DNA of 64,000 nt from CALKJU01 sp046349355 (GTDB lineage: Bacteria; Pseudomonadota; Alphaproteobacteria; Geminicoccales; Geminicoccaceae), in contig JAXMCM010000015.1 in the NCBI GenBank assembly GCA_046349355.1, forward strand, positions 124,001 to 188,000. The letters are read 5' to 3'. The notes below the pieces were generated by a model. That model was not told the origin of the DNA, ran no database searches, and was given only the letters and a program-made list of their open reading frames with translations. Below are positions 42,292 through 50,636 of the stretch, piece after piece. A program made the translations under genes and the position numbers. How positions within the stretch are numbered: position 1 is the stretch's first letter; every line of letters begins with the position of its first letter.

Positions 42292-44493
42292 ATGGTCACC
42301 GGCGACAGCGCGGCGCACGAGCAGCTGGTGGAGGAGGCCTCGGCCGAAGTCCGCCGCGCTTTCCTCTGGTTCGGCAGCTTCGCCGCGTACTTCGCCACCA
42401 CCGTCGCCGCCACGACGCACGAGAACCTGCTGCGCGGCACCGCCGTGAAGCTGCCCCTGCTCAACGTCGACCTGCCGATCGTCGGCTTCTACATCATCGG
42501 TCCGCTCACCTTCCTGCTGCTCCATGCCTGGTTGATGTTCCAGCTGTTCCTGCTGGCATCGCGCTCGCGGGCGCTGATCTCGGCGGTCGGACCGCGCCAG
42601 GCCCAGCTGCTCGGCTCGTCCTTCCCGCCGACGCAGTACCTGCTGGGCGGGCTCGGCGCCTTCAGGCCGCTGTTCGGGGTCGCCATCTGGCTCGCGATCA
42701 TCCTCGCCCCGGCCCTGATCCTCTGCTTCGTGCAGGTCCGCTTCCTGCCCTACCACGCGCGTTCGATCACCGGCTTCCACATCGGCCTCGTGGTCCTCGA
42801 CACGGTGATGGCGCTGATCCTGTGGTGCCTGACGATCCGCGGGCTTGCCATGCGCGAGCGGCACCGCGAGCTCGATCTCGAGGTGCCGTCGCCGCAACGA
42901 GCGCCGCGGCTGCTGGCTATCGCCGGCTACACCGGCCTCGGCGCGTTCGCCGTGCTCACCCTGTGGTTCAGCTGGTCGGTGGCCGCCCTGCCGGTCGACG
43001 AGGCGGCGGCACCGCGCGAGCTGGCGCCGGTCGCAGGCCGCCCGACAGACCCTTGCGCGCCCGAGCCCGTGCAGGAGGTCGTCGAGGCCACGCCCACGCC
43101 GAGCCCGAACCCGCCGGACAATCCGGCCTTCTGCACCTCGCTCCTGCGCCTGCAGGACTACCCGTTCCGCTACGAGCCGCCGCCGGCGTACGAAGGTGCC
43201 CCGCCAAGGCGGATGCTGTGCCTTTCCTATCTGCTGTTCGAGGCGCCGACGACGCCGCTCGACATGCGCCGCAACCTCGTCGTCCGCGGCAAGAGCTTCG
43301 CGCCGGCCGCGACGTCGCCGCGTCTCGGCACCGGCTTCGACCTGCGCGGCCGCGACCTGCGCTTCGCCGACTTCACCGGCTCCGACTTCACCGCCGCCGA
43401 CATGCGCGGCGCCGACCTGTACGGCGCGGAGCTCGAGAACACGATCCTCCGGGCTGCCGACCTGGGCGACGTGTCGGCCAGGGAGTTCGACCTCTGCGAG
43501 GGCTTCACCTCGGTCGACGGCAACGGCAACCAGTTCTGCCGTACCGTGGCGCGTGCGGCGAACCTGCAGCGCGCCGAGCTGCAGGATGCCCGGCTGCGCA
43601 AGATCGACCTCCGCCTCGCCCGGCTCGGCGATGCCGACCTGACCGGTGCCGACCTCGTCGAGGCCGACGCGACGGGAGCCGGCATGCCCGGAGCCAACCT
43701 GTCGGCCGGTCGCCTGCGCGGCATCCGCCTCGACGACAGCGGGATGCGCGAGGTCCGCGCTACCGGCGCCGACCTGACCTGCGCCCGTGCCCGGCGAGCC
43801 GACCTGTCGGCCGCCGACCTCAGCACCGCCACCGCCGGCCGCGTCCGCCTTGCCGACGCCAACCTCGACGAGGCGCGGCTGGTCGGCACCTACATGCCGC
43901 GCGCCGACCTCACCGGCGCGTCGCTGGGCGGCGCGTTCCTGGAAGGTGTCGATCTGCGCGCCAGCAAGCTCGTCGGCGCCAAGTGGTCGGTCGACCCCTA
44001 CGGTCCGGCCGAGCTCGGGCTGGTCGATCTGCGCGGTGCGCGGCTCGACCTCGGCGCCTTGCAGGAAGCCCTGCTCGGTCCGGACGTCATCCTGCCCGGC
44101 AGCGAGGTCGCCCCCGAGGCCCCGGTGCCGGCCGCCTTCGATGCGGCACTCGTCGCCCTGCTCGAGCCGCTGCTGGCCCGGCCCGACTATCGCAGCGGCG
44201 TGATCGGCCGGCTCGAGAGCGAGCGCAACGACACCTGCGGCGTGCGCCCCTACCAGGCGACCCTGGCCAACGCCCTGCTGGCGGGAGCCTGCGAGCGCGA
44301 CGATCGCTTCACCCCGGCCGAATGGTGGGTGCTGCAGATCGCACGCCGCGCCAGCCTCGCCGGCGCGCGCAAGCCGCCCGCGGCAGAGGCCGAAGCACTC
44401 ACCCGTTGCGTGACCGGCCCGCCCCCGTCCCCGGGTGCCTGCGATCCGCAGCCCTGGGTACCGGTCGACACGCCGGCCACGGCGTCCCCCTGA
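42292..44493 (+). CDS. Membrane-anchored pentapeptide-repeat protein
   Basis: A 733-residue protein. The N-terminal 240 residues hold about four or five helices (FLWFGSFAAYFATTVAA, PIVGFYIIGPLTFLLLHAWL, FGVAIWLAIILAPALILC, GLGAFAVLTLWFSW). After a linker, residues about 345-590 form pentapeptide repeats of the A(D/N)LxX type (RGRDLRFADFTGSDFTAADM and many more), predicting a right-handed quadrilateral helix. The C-terminal 150 residues are unassigned. The protein starts 24 bp after the oxygenase gene and is probably co-transcribed. Its role may be membrane-associated scaffolding; no catalytic motif is visible. Confidence 0.82.
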   Translation: MVTGDSAAHEQLVEEASAEVRRAFLWFGSFAAYFATTVAATTHENLLRGTAVKLPLLNVDLPIVGFYIIGPLTFLLLHAWLMFQLFLLASRSRALISAVGPRQAQLLGSSFPPTQYLLGGLGAFRPLFGVAIWLAIILAPALILCFVQVRFLPYHARSITGFHIGLVVLDTVMALILWCLTIRGLAMRERHRELDLEVPSPQRAPRLLAIAGYTGLGAFAVLTLWFSWSVAALPVDEAAAPRELAPVAGRPTDPCAPEPVQEVVEATPTPSPNPPDNPAFCTSLLRLQDYPFRYEPPPAYEGAPPRRMLCLSYLLFEAPTTPLDMRRNLVVRGKSFAPAATSPRLGTGFDLRGRDLRFADFTGSDFTAADMRGADLYGAELENTILRAADLGDVSAREFDLCEGFTSVDGNGNQFCRTVARAANLQRAELQDARLRKIDLRLARLGDADLTGADLVEADATGAGMPGANLSAGRLRGIRLDDSGMREVRATGADLTCARARRADLSAADLSTATAGRVRLADANLDEARLVGTYMPRADLTGASLGGAFLEGVDLRASKLVGAKWSVDPYGPAELGLVDLRGARLDLGALQEALLGPDVILPGSEVAPEAPVPAAFDAALVALLEPLLARPDYRSGVIGRLESERNDTCGVRPYQATLANALLAGACERDDRFTPAEWWVLQIARRASLAGARKPPAAEAEALTRCVTGPPPSPGACDPQPWVPVDTPATASP

Positions 44494-44891
44494 TATCTAC
44501 CAATGGTTGTTGCTGCACTGCAACATTAGGCCGCACTGCCTCTCCCTTGGGCAGCCTTCACGTTGGCAGATCAACGACATGCCGGCTGCCCGCCCAAGAA
44601 ACCGGCATCCTGACAAGCTCAGGAGCAGAACTCTCAACTATCTGAAATTCCTCAATAAATCTCTAGCGCTTGGAGAGGCGGCGAGCCTGCGCAGGACGGG
44701 CCTGCCGCGCCGGCCGCTGTGACGGCGGGCGGCGCGTGCTATATCCACCGCTGATGTCATGACATCGCCTGTTCGTCGTCGGTCGGGCGGCTTGTTCCGT
44801 TGCGGACAGCCCGGCCCGGGTCGTGATCCGCGTCGCGCGGCTCGCGCCCGGTCGCCGCATCCCCGACCTGGACCTGACTGGAGATGCAATC
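44494..44891. other. 398-bp intergenic region with lower GC and several inverted repeats
   Basis: No gene is seen. The region contains TGTTGC-6 nt-GCAACA (44508-44525), ATGCCGG-16 nt-CCGGCAT (44579-44608), an AT-rich stretch near 44640-44670, and a 14-bp perfect palindrome at 44753-44766. The first two could be terminator or small-RNA structures; the last looks like an operator for the following three-gene unit. Confidence 0.5.
44753..44766. promoter_or_regulatory. 14-bp perfect palindrome, candidate operator
   Basis: GATGTCATGACATC is its own reverse complement and lies 125 bp before the ExbB-like gene. A weak -10-like TATATC (44740-44745) stands just upstream, so a protein bound here would cover the likely transcription start. 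No regulator gene is adjacent. Confidence 0.4.
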
Positions 44892-45599
44892 ATGGCAATC
44901 GCCCGCCCGGACCTCGTTCCCCACCCGACATCCGGCGCGTTCGCCGCCCTGCGTGACGCGATCGACGGCTTCGACCGCTTCCGTTGGCTCCTCCTGCTTC
45001 GCTTCGGCATCCTCAACCTCGCCGGCCTCGCCCTGCTCGCCGTCGTCTGGCGGATCGGCTGGCTCGATCCGATCGTCGCCACCGACAGCACCCACATCTG
45101 CGCCCTGATCTTCGGCCTGTTCGTGCTCGGCACGATCCGCTCGGGCGAGCGGGCGTGGACGCTCAGCCGCGAGCTCAACAGCCTCGCCAGGGCCCGCGCC
45201 GGCGACGGCAGCAAGGCCGGCGAGTTCCTCGAATCCATCCGCGGCGCCGACTCGACGGCGCGCGCGACCCTCGCCTCGGCCCTCAAGCTCAAGCTCGTGC
45301 AGCGGCTGGGCGGCATCCGCTACATCGCCTCGTCGCTGGTGCTGCTGGGCCTGATCGGCACCGTCGTCGGCTTCATCATGGCCCTCGGCGGCGTCGACGA
45401 GCGCTCCGCTGCCGACGTCTCGGCCATCGGCCCGATGGTTTCCACCCTGATCGAGGGCATGTCCGTGGCGCTCTACACGACCCTGGTCGGGTCGGTGCTC
45501 AACATCTGGCTGATGCTGAACTACCGGCTGCTCGAGGGTGCGGCGGTGCACCTGCTGACCGGCCTGGTCGAGCTCGGAGAGCGCCATGCACGGGTTTGA
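44892..45599 (+). CDS. MotA/TolQ/ExbB-family proton channel-like membrane protein
   Basis: Inner-membrane protein of 235 residues with three helices: about 37-55 (LRFGILNLAGLALLAVVW), 150-170 and 190-215. The ExbB/TolQ channel signature is recognisable in RYIASSLVLLGLIGTVVGFI, including the Thr of GTVVG, and in MVSTLIEGMSVALYTTLVGS with polar Thr residues in the last helix. The second gene overlaps this one and has an ExbD-like helix, supporting a channel pair. GGAG precedes the ATG. The partner is not a normal ExbD or TolR, so this may power something other than TonB or Tol. Confidence 0.82.
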   Translation: MAIARPDLVPHPTSGAFAALRDAIDGFDRFRWLLLLRFGILNLAGLALLAVVWRIGWLDPIVATDSTHICALIFGLFVLGTIRSGERAWTLSRELNSLARARAGDGSKAGEFLESIRGADSTARATLASALKLKLVQRLGGIRYIASSLVLLGLIGTVVGFIMALGGVDERSAADVSAIGPMVSTLIEGMSVALYTTLVGSVLNIWLMLNYRLLEGAAVHLLTGLVELGERHARV

Positions 45600-46194
45600 C
45601 CAGTTCGACGAGGACGACACCGGCACGGTCTTCCGCGATGTCATCACCCTGGCCCTGGCCGGCTTCGTCTCGGCCGTGATCCTGCTGCTGCCGCACGTCG
45701 CCCCGCGGGCCGCGCGGACCAGCGAGGGCGTCAAGGCACCGGGCAACGTCATCATCGAGGCCAACTGGCCGGCCGACCTCGACACCGACGTCGACCTCTG
45801 GGTCCAGGGCCCCGGCGACATACCGGTCGGCTACTCCAACAAGGGCGGCGCCCTCTTCAACCTGCTGCGCGACGACCTCGGCCACGTGCTCGACGTGTCA
45901 GGCCTCAACTACGAGGTCGCCTACTCGCGCGGCGTGATCGCCGGGGAGTACGCCGTCAACCTGCATCTCTACCGCAATGTCGGCGGGCGCGTCCCGGTGC
46001 CGGCGCATGTCGTCGCCAGCGTGAAGCCGGACGTCGAGGGCCCGGCCTTCCAGATCGTCGTCAGCGACATCGATCTGACACGCGAGGGCCAGGAGACCAC
46101 GGTCTTCCGCTTCCGCCTCGACAACGAGGGCAAGCTCGTGCCCGGCAGCGTCAACAACCTGCAGCTGCCCCTCCGCAGCGGGAGCAAGTCATGA
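45586..46194 (+). CDS. ExbD-like anchor helix joined to a DVDLWVQGP-type periplasmic domain
   Basis: A 202-residue protein starting 14 bp inside the end of the ExbB-like gene. An acidic tail (MHGFDQFDEDDTGTV) leads into FRDVITLALAGFVSAVILLL, whose F-x-D-V start resembles the ExbD/TolR helix with its proton-carrying Asp (here D18). The periplasmic part is a beta-rich domain: NVIIEANWPADLDTDVDLWV followed by QGPGDIPVGYSNKGG, then GEYAVNLHLYRNVGGRVPVP. The DVDLWVxxP motif recalls YfaP/DUF2135 domains. It is not the usual ExbD/TolR domain. Function unknown. Confidence 0.75.
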   Translation: MHGFDQFDEDDTGTVFRDVITLALAGFVSAVILLLPHVAPRAARTSEGVKAPGNVIIEANWPADLDTDVDLWVQGPGDIPVGYSNKGGALFNLLRDDLGHVLDVSGLNYEVAYSRGVIAGEYAVNLHLYRNVGGRVPVPAHVVASVKPDVEGPAFQIVVSDIDLTREGQETTVFRFRLDNEGKLVPGSVNNLQLPLRSGSKS

Positions 46195-46715
46195 CGGAGA
46201 GCCTCCCCGTCCTGTTCGCCGCGAGCACGGCCATCGCCGCCGCCCTCGGCACCATCGCGATCTGGGCGCCCAGGAGGCTGACCGCCAAGCTCGTCGCCCT
46301 CGGCCTGTTCGCGACGCTCCTGCCGCTGGGCTTCGCCGGTTGGTCGGACCTGCTCAGCCGGCCGAAGCCGGTGACGCTGGAATGGCTCTACCAGAAGCAG
46401 GACGAGGCGACGGTGCTGGCCGGCTCGTTCGAGGAAGGCCGGGGCATCTTCGTCTGGCTGCAGATGGACGGCGCCGACGAGCCGCGCTCCTACCGGCTGC
46501 CATGGAGCCAGGAGCAGGCCCAGCAGCTGCAGCAGGCGATGCGGGATGCGCAGTCCAACGGCACGGGCGTGCGCATGCGCGCGCCGTTCGAGCCGACACT
46601 CGATCCGCGTGAGCCCCGCTTCTACGCCATGCCGCAGCCGGCCCTGCCGCCGAAGGACGGCGGTCGCGACGCGCCGCCGGTCGAGCGCTTCGTCCCGCCC
46701 CAGCAGGACGTCTGA
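46191..46715 (+). CDS. Membrane protein of unknown function, third gene of the ExbB/ExbD-like unit
   Basis: A 174-residue protein whose ATG overlaps the previous stop (ATGA). Two N-terminal helices (VLFAASTAIAAALGTIAIWA and LTAKLVALGLFATLLPLGFA) are followed by a soluble domain with VTLEWLYQKQDEATVLAGSF and GIFVWLQMDGADEPRSYRLP, then a proline-rich tail. I recognise no family. Strict coupling to the two channel-like genes suggests it is a dedicated third component. Confidence 0.7.
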   Translation: MTESLPVLFAASTAIAAALGTIAIWAPRRLTAKLVALGLFATLLPLGFAGWSDLLSRPKPVTLEWLYQKQDEATVLAGSFEEGRGIFVWLQMDGADEPRSYRLPWSQEQAQQLQQAMRDAQSNGTGVRMRAPFEPTLDPREPRFYAMPQPALPPKDGGRDAPPVERFVPPQQDV

Positions 46716-46857
46716 GGCGTGCACGGTCGAGGGCAAAGCGGTTCCCCCGATATCGTCGGCAGCGGCCATTGACAGGGTACCAAGGCGGGTCGACGGTCCC
46801 GGCGAGGCTGTCCGCGACCGACGGGCGGCGACCAACAACCAGGAGAGGATCGCACCG

Positions 46858-47796
46858 ATGCGCACTGCGAGAACCTTGGCCCTGTCCCTCGCGGTTGCCG
46901 CTGGTCTCGCGACCGCGGCAATGGCCCAGGAACCGACCCGGATCGTCGTCGTCACCCATGGCCAGGCTGCCGATCCCTACTGGTCGGTCGTCAAGAACGG
47001 GGTCGACGCCGCCGCCAAGACCCAGGGCATCACCGCCGAGTACCTGTCGCCCGAGACCTTCGACATGGTCCGCATGGCGCAGATGATCGACGGGGCGGTG
47101 GCCAGCAAGCCGGACGGTCTGGTCGTCTCGATCCCCGACGCCGACGCCTTGGGCCCCAGCGTCAAGGCCGCCACGGCCGCCGGCATCCCCGTCATCGTCA
47201 TTGACTCCGGCGGCTCGAAGGTCAGCCGCGAGCTGGGCGCCCTGCTCTATCTCGGCCAGTCCGAGTACGAGGCCGGCGTCGCCGCCGGCGAGCGGATGAA
47301 GCCGACGGGCCTGACCAAGGCCGCCTGCCTCAACCAGGAGGTCGGCAACACCAGCCTCGACGACCGTTGCGCCGGCTTCGCCAAGGGCCTCGGCGTCGAC
47401 GTCCCCGTGGTCAACGGCACCATCGACCCGATCGAGATGAAGGGTCGCGTGATGGGCCACCTGCGATCCCACCCCGACACCGAGTTCCTGCTGGCGATGG
47501 GCGCCACCTCGGCCGAGCCGGCGCTGGCGGCGCTCGACGAGCTCGGGCTCACCGGCAAGGTTAAGCTGGCGACTTTCGACCTCTCGCCCGGCATCCTCGA
47601 GGCCATCGTCGCCGGCAAGATGGAGTGGGCCATCGACGCCCAGCAGTACCTGATGGGCTACATCCCGGTGGTGATGCTGGACCTCATGCACAAGTACAAG
47701 CTGGCGCCGATCGCCGACTACCCGACCGGCCCCGGCTTCGTCACCAAGGCCGAGGCCGGCAGCGTGATCGAGCTCGCCAAGCAGGGCATCCGCTGA
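46858..47796 (+). CDS. Sugar-type ABC transporter substrate-binding protein (RbsB/periplasmic-binding-like)
   Basis: Periplasmic binding protein of 312 residues with signal peptide (MRTARTLALSLAVAAGLATAAMA). The type I binding fold is recognisable: RIVVVTHGQAADPYWSVVKN, MAQMIDGAVASKPDGLVVSI, AAGIPVIVIDSGGS and YLGQSEYEAGVAAGERM. A strong AGGAGAGG ribosome site precedes the ATG. It is followed by two hairpins and then an amidohydrolase gene, not by a permease, so it may share the transporter encoded at 52.8-56.3 kb. Ligand unknown. Confidence 0.87.
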   Translation: MRTARTLALSLAVAAGLATAAMAQEPTRIVVVTHGQAADPYWSVVKNGVDAAAKTQGITAEYLSPETFDMVRMAQMIDGAVASKPDGLVVSIPDADALGPSVKAATAAGIPVIVIDSGGSKVSRELGALLYLGQSEYEAGVAAGERMKPTGLTKAACLNQEVGNTSLDDRCAGFAKGLGVDVPVVNGTIDPIEMKGRVMGHLRSHPDTEFLLAMGATSAEPALAALDELGLTGKVKLATFDLSPGILEAIVAGKMEWAIDAQQYLMGYIPVVMLDLMHKYKLAPIADYPTGPGFVTKAEAGSVIELAKQGIR

Positions 47797-47802
47797 GGCC
47801 GG

Positions 47803-47824
47803 CCGCGGCTGTTGACAGCCGCGG
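47803..47824 (+). terminator. Hairpin just after the first binding-protein gene
   Basis: CCGCGGCTGT (47803-47812) pairs perfectly with ACAGCCGCGG (47815-47824) six bases after the stop codon. There is no T-run; it may slow 3' decay of the binding-protein message. Confidence 0.45.
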
Positions 47825-47860
47825 ATGCCAGCGCGAGTCTTGACCCAGACCGACAAAGGG

Positions 47861-47882
47861 CGGCCGTCCCCAGGGGCGGCCG
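47861..47882 (+). terminator. Second hairpin upstream of the amidohydrolase gene
   Basis: The 22 bp from CGGCCGTCCCC to GGGGCGGCCG fold into a 10-bp stem with one G-T pair, 22 bp before the next ATG. No T-run. Likely part of the same expression-tuning segment as the hairpin at 47803. Confidence 0.4.
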
Positions 47883-47904
47883 CCGCCATTCAGGGGGCTC
47901 GACG

Positions 47905-49188
47905 ATGGCGGCAACGCTGCTCACCAATGTCCGCGTGCTCGACGGCACCGGTGCCCAGCCCTTCCCGGGCGAGGTGCTGGTCGAGGGCAACCGGATCAAG
48001 GACATCGCCAAGGGCAAGAAGCAGATCGCCCGCGATCGCGCCGGCCGGGTGATCGACGGCCGCGGCATGACCCTGATGCCGGGCATGACCGAGGGCCACT
48101 GCCACATCTCGTTCACCGGCGTCTCCGAGCCGTTCCAGCTCGGCATGATCCCGCCCGAGGAGCACACGCTGAAGACGGCGGCGAACGCCAAGCTGCTGTT
48201 CGACTGCGGCTTCACCAGTGTCTACTGCGCCGCCTCGGCCAAGCCGCGACTCGACGTGGTCATCCGCAACGCGGTGAATGCCGGCGAGCTGGTCGGGCCG
48301 CGCATCCGCGCCGCCAGCCCCGAGCTGGTCGCCACCGGCGGCCTCGGCGACGAGCGCAAGCTGCACATCCATCGCGAGAGCTTCGCCTGGATCGCCGACG
48401 GACCCGAGGAGGTCCGCAAGGTCGTCCGCACCTGCATCCGCGAGGGCGTCGACAACATCAAGCTGAACGTGTCGGGCGATGATTTCTACCCGCACGCGCC
48501 GGGCGGGGCCACGACCTACATGGACGACGAGGTCAAGATGGCCTGCGACATCGCCCATGAGTTCGGCAAGGCGGTGGCGACCCACTCGCGCTCGGCCAAC
48601 TCGGTCAAGCTGTCGGTGCGCAACGGCGTCGACTGCATCTATCACTGCGAGCACGCCGACGAGGAGGCGCTCGACATGATGGAGGCGGCCAAGGACCGCA
48701 TCTTCGTCGGTCCGGCCGTCGGCCTGCTGCACAACACCTGCTACGAGGCGGGCCCCTGGGGCATCACCGAGGACGTGGTCGAGCGCATGGGCATGCGCCG
48801 CAACCTCGAGATGACCGCCGAGGTCTACAAGCAGGTCCGCAAGCGCGGCATCCGCGCGGTGATCGGCGGCGACTACGGCTTCGCCTGGACGCCGCAGGGC
48901 ACCAACGCCCGCGACCTGCTGCACTTCGTCAACCTGTTCGGCTACTCGCCGATGGAGGCGATCCAGCTGGCGACCCGCAACGGCGGCGAGCTGATGCGGA
49001 TGGGCGGCGAGCTCGGGCTGCTGAAGCCGGGCTATCTCGCCGACATGCTGCTGGTCGACGGCGATCCGCTGGCCGACCTGTCGATCCTCGTCGGCCCCCA
49101 CTATTTCGCGATGATCATGAAGGACGGCACGATCTACAAGGATCCGGCCGCCTACGCGCGCGCCCAGCAGAGCGTCGCCGCCGAATAG
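47905..49188 (+). CDS. Metal-dependent amidohydrolase, imidazolonepropionase/prolidase-like (first paralogue)
   Basis: Cytosolic amidohydrolase of 427 residues. The N-terminal metal motif is EGHCHISFTG (HxH); the chain then has CGFTSVYCAASAKPRLDVVI, NIKLNVSGDDFYPHAPG (Lys candidate), AVATHSRSANSVKLSVRNG and CIYHCEHADEEALDMM (metal His), and the Asp ligand region RAVIGGDYGFAWTPQGTNARD. The C-terminal composite domain is GLLKPGYLADMLLVDGDPL. It is clearly paralogous to the convergent gene at 49242-50531. Cyclic amide, peptide or lactone substrates are all possible. Confidence 0.87.
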   Translation: MAATLLTNVRVLDGTGAQPFPGEVLVEGNRIKDIAKGKKQIARDRAGRVIDGRGMTLMPGMTEGHCHISFTGVSEPFQLGMIPPEEHTLKTAANAKLLFDCGFTSVYCAASAKPRLDVVIRNAVNAGELVGPRIRAASPELVATGGLGDERKLHIHRESFAWIADGPEEVRKVVRTCIREGVDNIKLNVSGDDFYPHAPGGATTYMDDEVKMACDIAHEFGKAVATHSRSANSVKLSVRNGVDCIYHCEHADEEALDMMEAAKDRIFVGPAVGLLHNTCYEAGPWGITEDVVERMGMRRNLEMTAEVYKQVRKRGIRAVIGGDYGFAWTPQGTNARDLLHFVNLFGYSPMEAIQLATRNGGELMRMGGELGLLKPGYLADMLLVDGDPLADLSILVGPHYFAMIMKDGTIYKDPAAYARAQQSVAAE

Positions 49189-49204
49189 GCACCCGCGTTC
49201 GGGC

Positions 49205-49234
49205 AAGGGCGCCGGCGGGCCCGCCGGCGCCCTT
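49205..49234. terminator. 30-bp perfect palindrome, bidirectional terminator
   Basis: The half-site AAGGGCGCCGGCGGG is followed by its exact reverse complement, then TTCGATT. It sits between convergent amidohydrolase genes and can form a 12- to 15-bp stem with A and T residues at the edges in both directions. Confidence 0.75.
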
Positions 49235-49241
49235 TCGATTC

Positions 49242-50531
49242 CTACTCCGCCGCCAGCTGCCAGCGGCTGGCCCGGCCCGGCTTCTTGTGGAAGCGGCCGT
49301 TCTTCATGATGCCTGACAGCCGGTTGGCGTCCTGCATGATGCTGATGTCCTGCAGGGGATCGCCGTCGACCAGCAGCAGGTCGGCGTAGTAGCCGGGCCT
49401 GACCTGGCCGAGCTCGTCGGGCTGCCCCATCAGCGCGCCGCCGTGCCGCGTCGTCGCCATGATCGCCTCCATCGGCGAGAAGCCCAGCAACTTGACGAAG
49501 TGCTCGAGGTCTCGGGCGTTGGTGCCCTGCGGGTTCGACCAGATGCCGTAGTCGCCGCCCGGCAGCACGCGGATGCCGCGCTTGCGCATCGCCTGGCAGT
49601 TCCGGACGATCGAGGCGAACTCCTCCTCCAGATGCTTCAGGGTGCGCGCGTCATGCTTTACCCCATGCCGCTCGGCCTCATGCAGCAGGGTGTAGGGAAA
49701 GCCGATCGTCGGGGCGACGAATACCTTGTCCTTCACCGACTCCAGCGCGTCGAGCGCCTCCTCGTCGGCGAGCGCCGCGTGGTAGACGACATCGACGCCG
49801 TGCCGGACGCACATCTTCACCGCCCCGGCGCTGGTCGAGTGCGCCGCGACCTTCTTGTTGCGGGAGCGGGCCACCTGGACGACCGCCGCCAGCTCCTCGT
49901 CGGTGATGACGGTGGCGTCGGTGCCGGCCCCCCAGTCGTCGAAGCCGCGATCGCCCGAGACGTTGATCTTGAAGGTGTCGACCCCTTCGCGCGCGGCGAT
50001 GCGGCAGGCCTCGCGGAAGGCGTCGGGCGAGTCGCAGGTGACCGCGAAGCGCAGCTGCGGCGGCAGCTTGAGGTCGATGGTGTCGAGGTCGCCCAGGTTG
50101 CCGCTGGGCGTCATCTCCTGGGTGGCGGCGCGCAGCCTTGGACCGGGAATCCGGCCCGCCTCGATCGCGTTGCGGACCACCACGTCGAGCCGCGGCTTGG
50201 CCGCCGCCGCGCTGAAGCAGCTGGTGAAGCCCTGGTCGAGCAGCAGCCTGGCGTTCTCGATGGTGGCGATCAGGTGCTCCTCGACCGGCATCCGCACGCA
50301 GTCGAAGAGGTCACGGAAATTGGTGAAGCTGAGATGGGTGTGCGCCTCGGTCATGCCGGGCATCAGGGTGCGCCCCTCGCCCTCGACCACCGTCGCCCCG
50401 TCGCGCGGCAGCGTCTTTGGCGCCCGGGCCACGGCCTTGATCCGCTCGCCCTCGACCAGCACCTCGCCGGCGAACGCGGCCGGTGAAACACCGTCGATCA
50501 CCTGCACGTCGGTGAACAGGACCCTGTCCAT
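49242..50531 (-). CDS. Metal-dependent amidohydrolase (second paralogue)
   Basis: Amidohydrolase of 429 residues, matching the 47905 gene along its whole length: GMTEAHTHLSFTNFRDLFDC (HxH), QGFTSCFSAAAAKPRLDVVV, TFKINVSGDRGFDDWGAGTD, KVAAHSTSAGAVKMCVRHG, YHAALADEEALDALE, and GDYGIWSNPQGTNARDLEHF (Asp ligand). The C-terminal part has GQVRPGYYADLLLVDGDPLQ. The ATG at 50531 has GGGGGAGG upstream. It faces its paralogue, so the two may be independently controlled and may act on related substrates imported by the nearby ABC system. Confidence 0.87.
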   Translation of the reverse strand: MDRVLFTDVQVIDGVSPAAFAGEVLVEGERIKAVARAPKTLPRDGATVVEGEGRTLMPGMTEAHTHLSFTNFRDLFDCVRMPVEEHLIATIENARLLLDQGFTSCFSAAAAKPRLDVVVRNAIEAGRIPGPRLRAATQEMTPSGNLGDLDTIDLKLPPQLRFAVTCDSPDAFREACRIAAREGVDTFKINVSGDRGFDDWGAGTDATVITDEELAAVVQVARSRNKKVAAHSTSAGAVKMCVRHGVDVVYHAALADEEALDALESVKDKVFVAPTIGFPYTLLHEAERHGVKHDARTLKHLEEEFASIVRNCQAMRKRGIRVLPGGDYGIWSNPQGTNARDLEHFVKLLGFSPMEAIMATTRHGGALMGQPDELGQVRPGYYADLLLVDGDPLQDISIMQDANRLSGIMKNGRFHKKPGRASRWQLAAE

Positions 50532-50636
50532 CCCAGCCTCCCCCTGTTGGCGTAGGTTGTTCTTGCAAGCCTAGCACTGACTGCTACGCAACGCATTCGG
50601 GAATGCCCGCGCCGGTTCGGCGCTAGCGGCGGAGGC

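Noticed and set aside
46769..46774. Perfect TTGACA before the first binding-protein gene
   Set aside because: No acceptable -10 hexamer at 16-18 bp (GACGGT at best), so I do not list it as a promoter.
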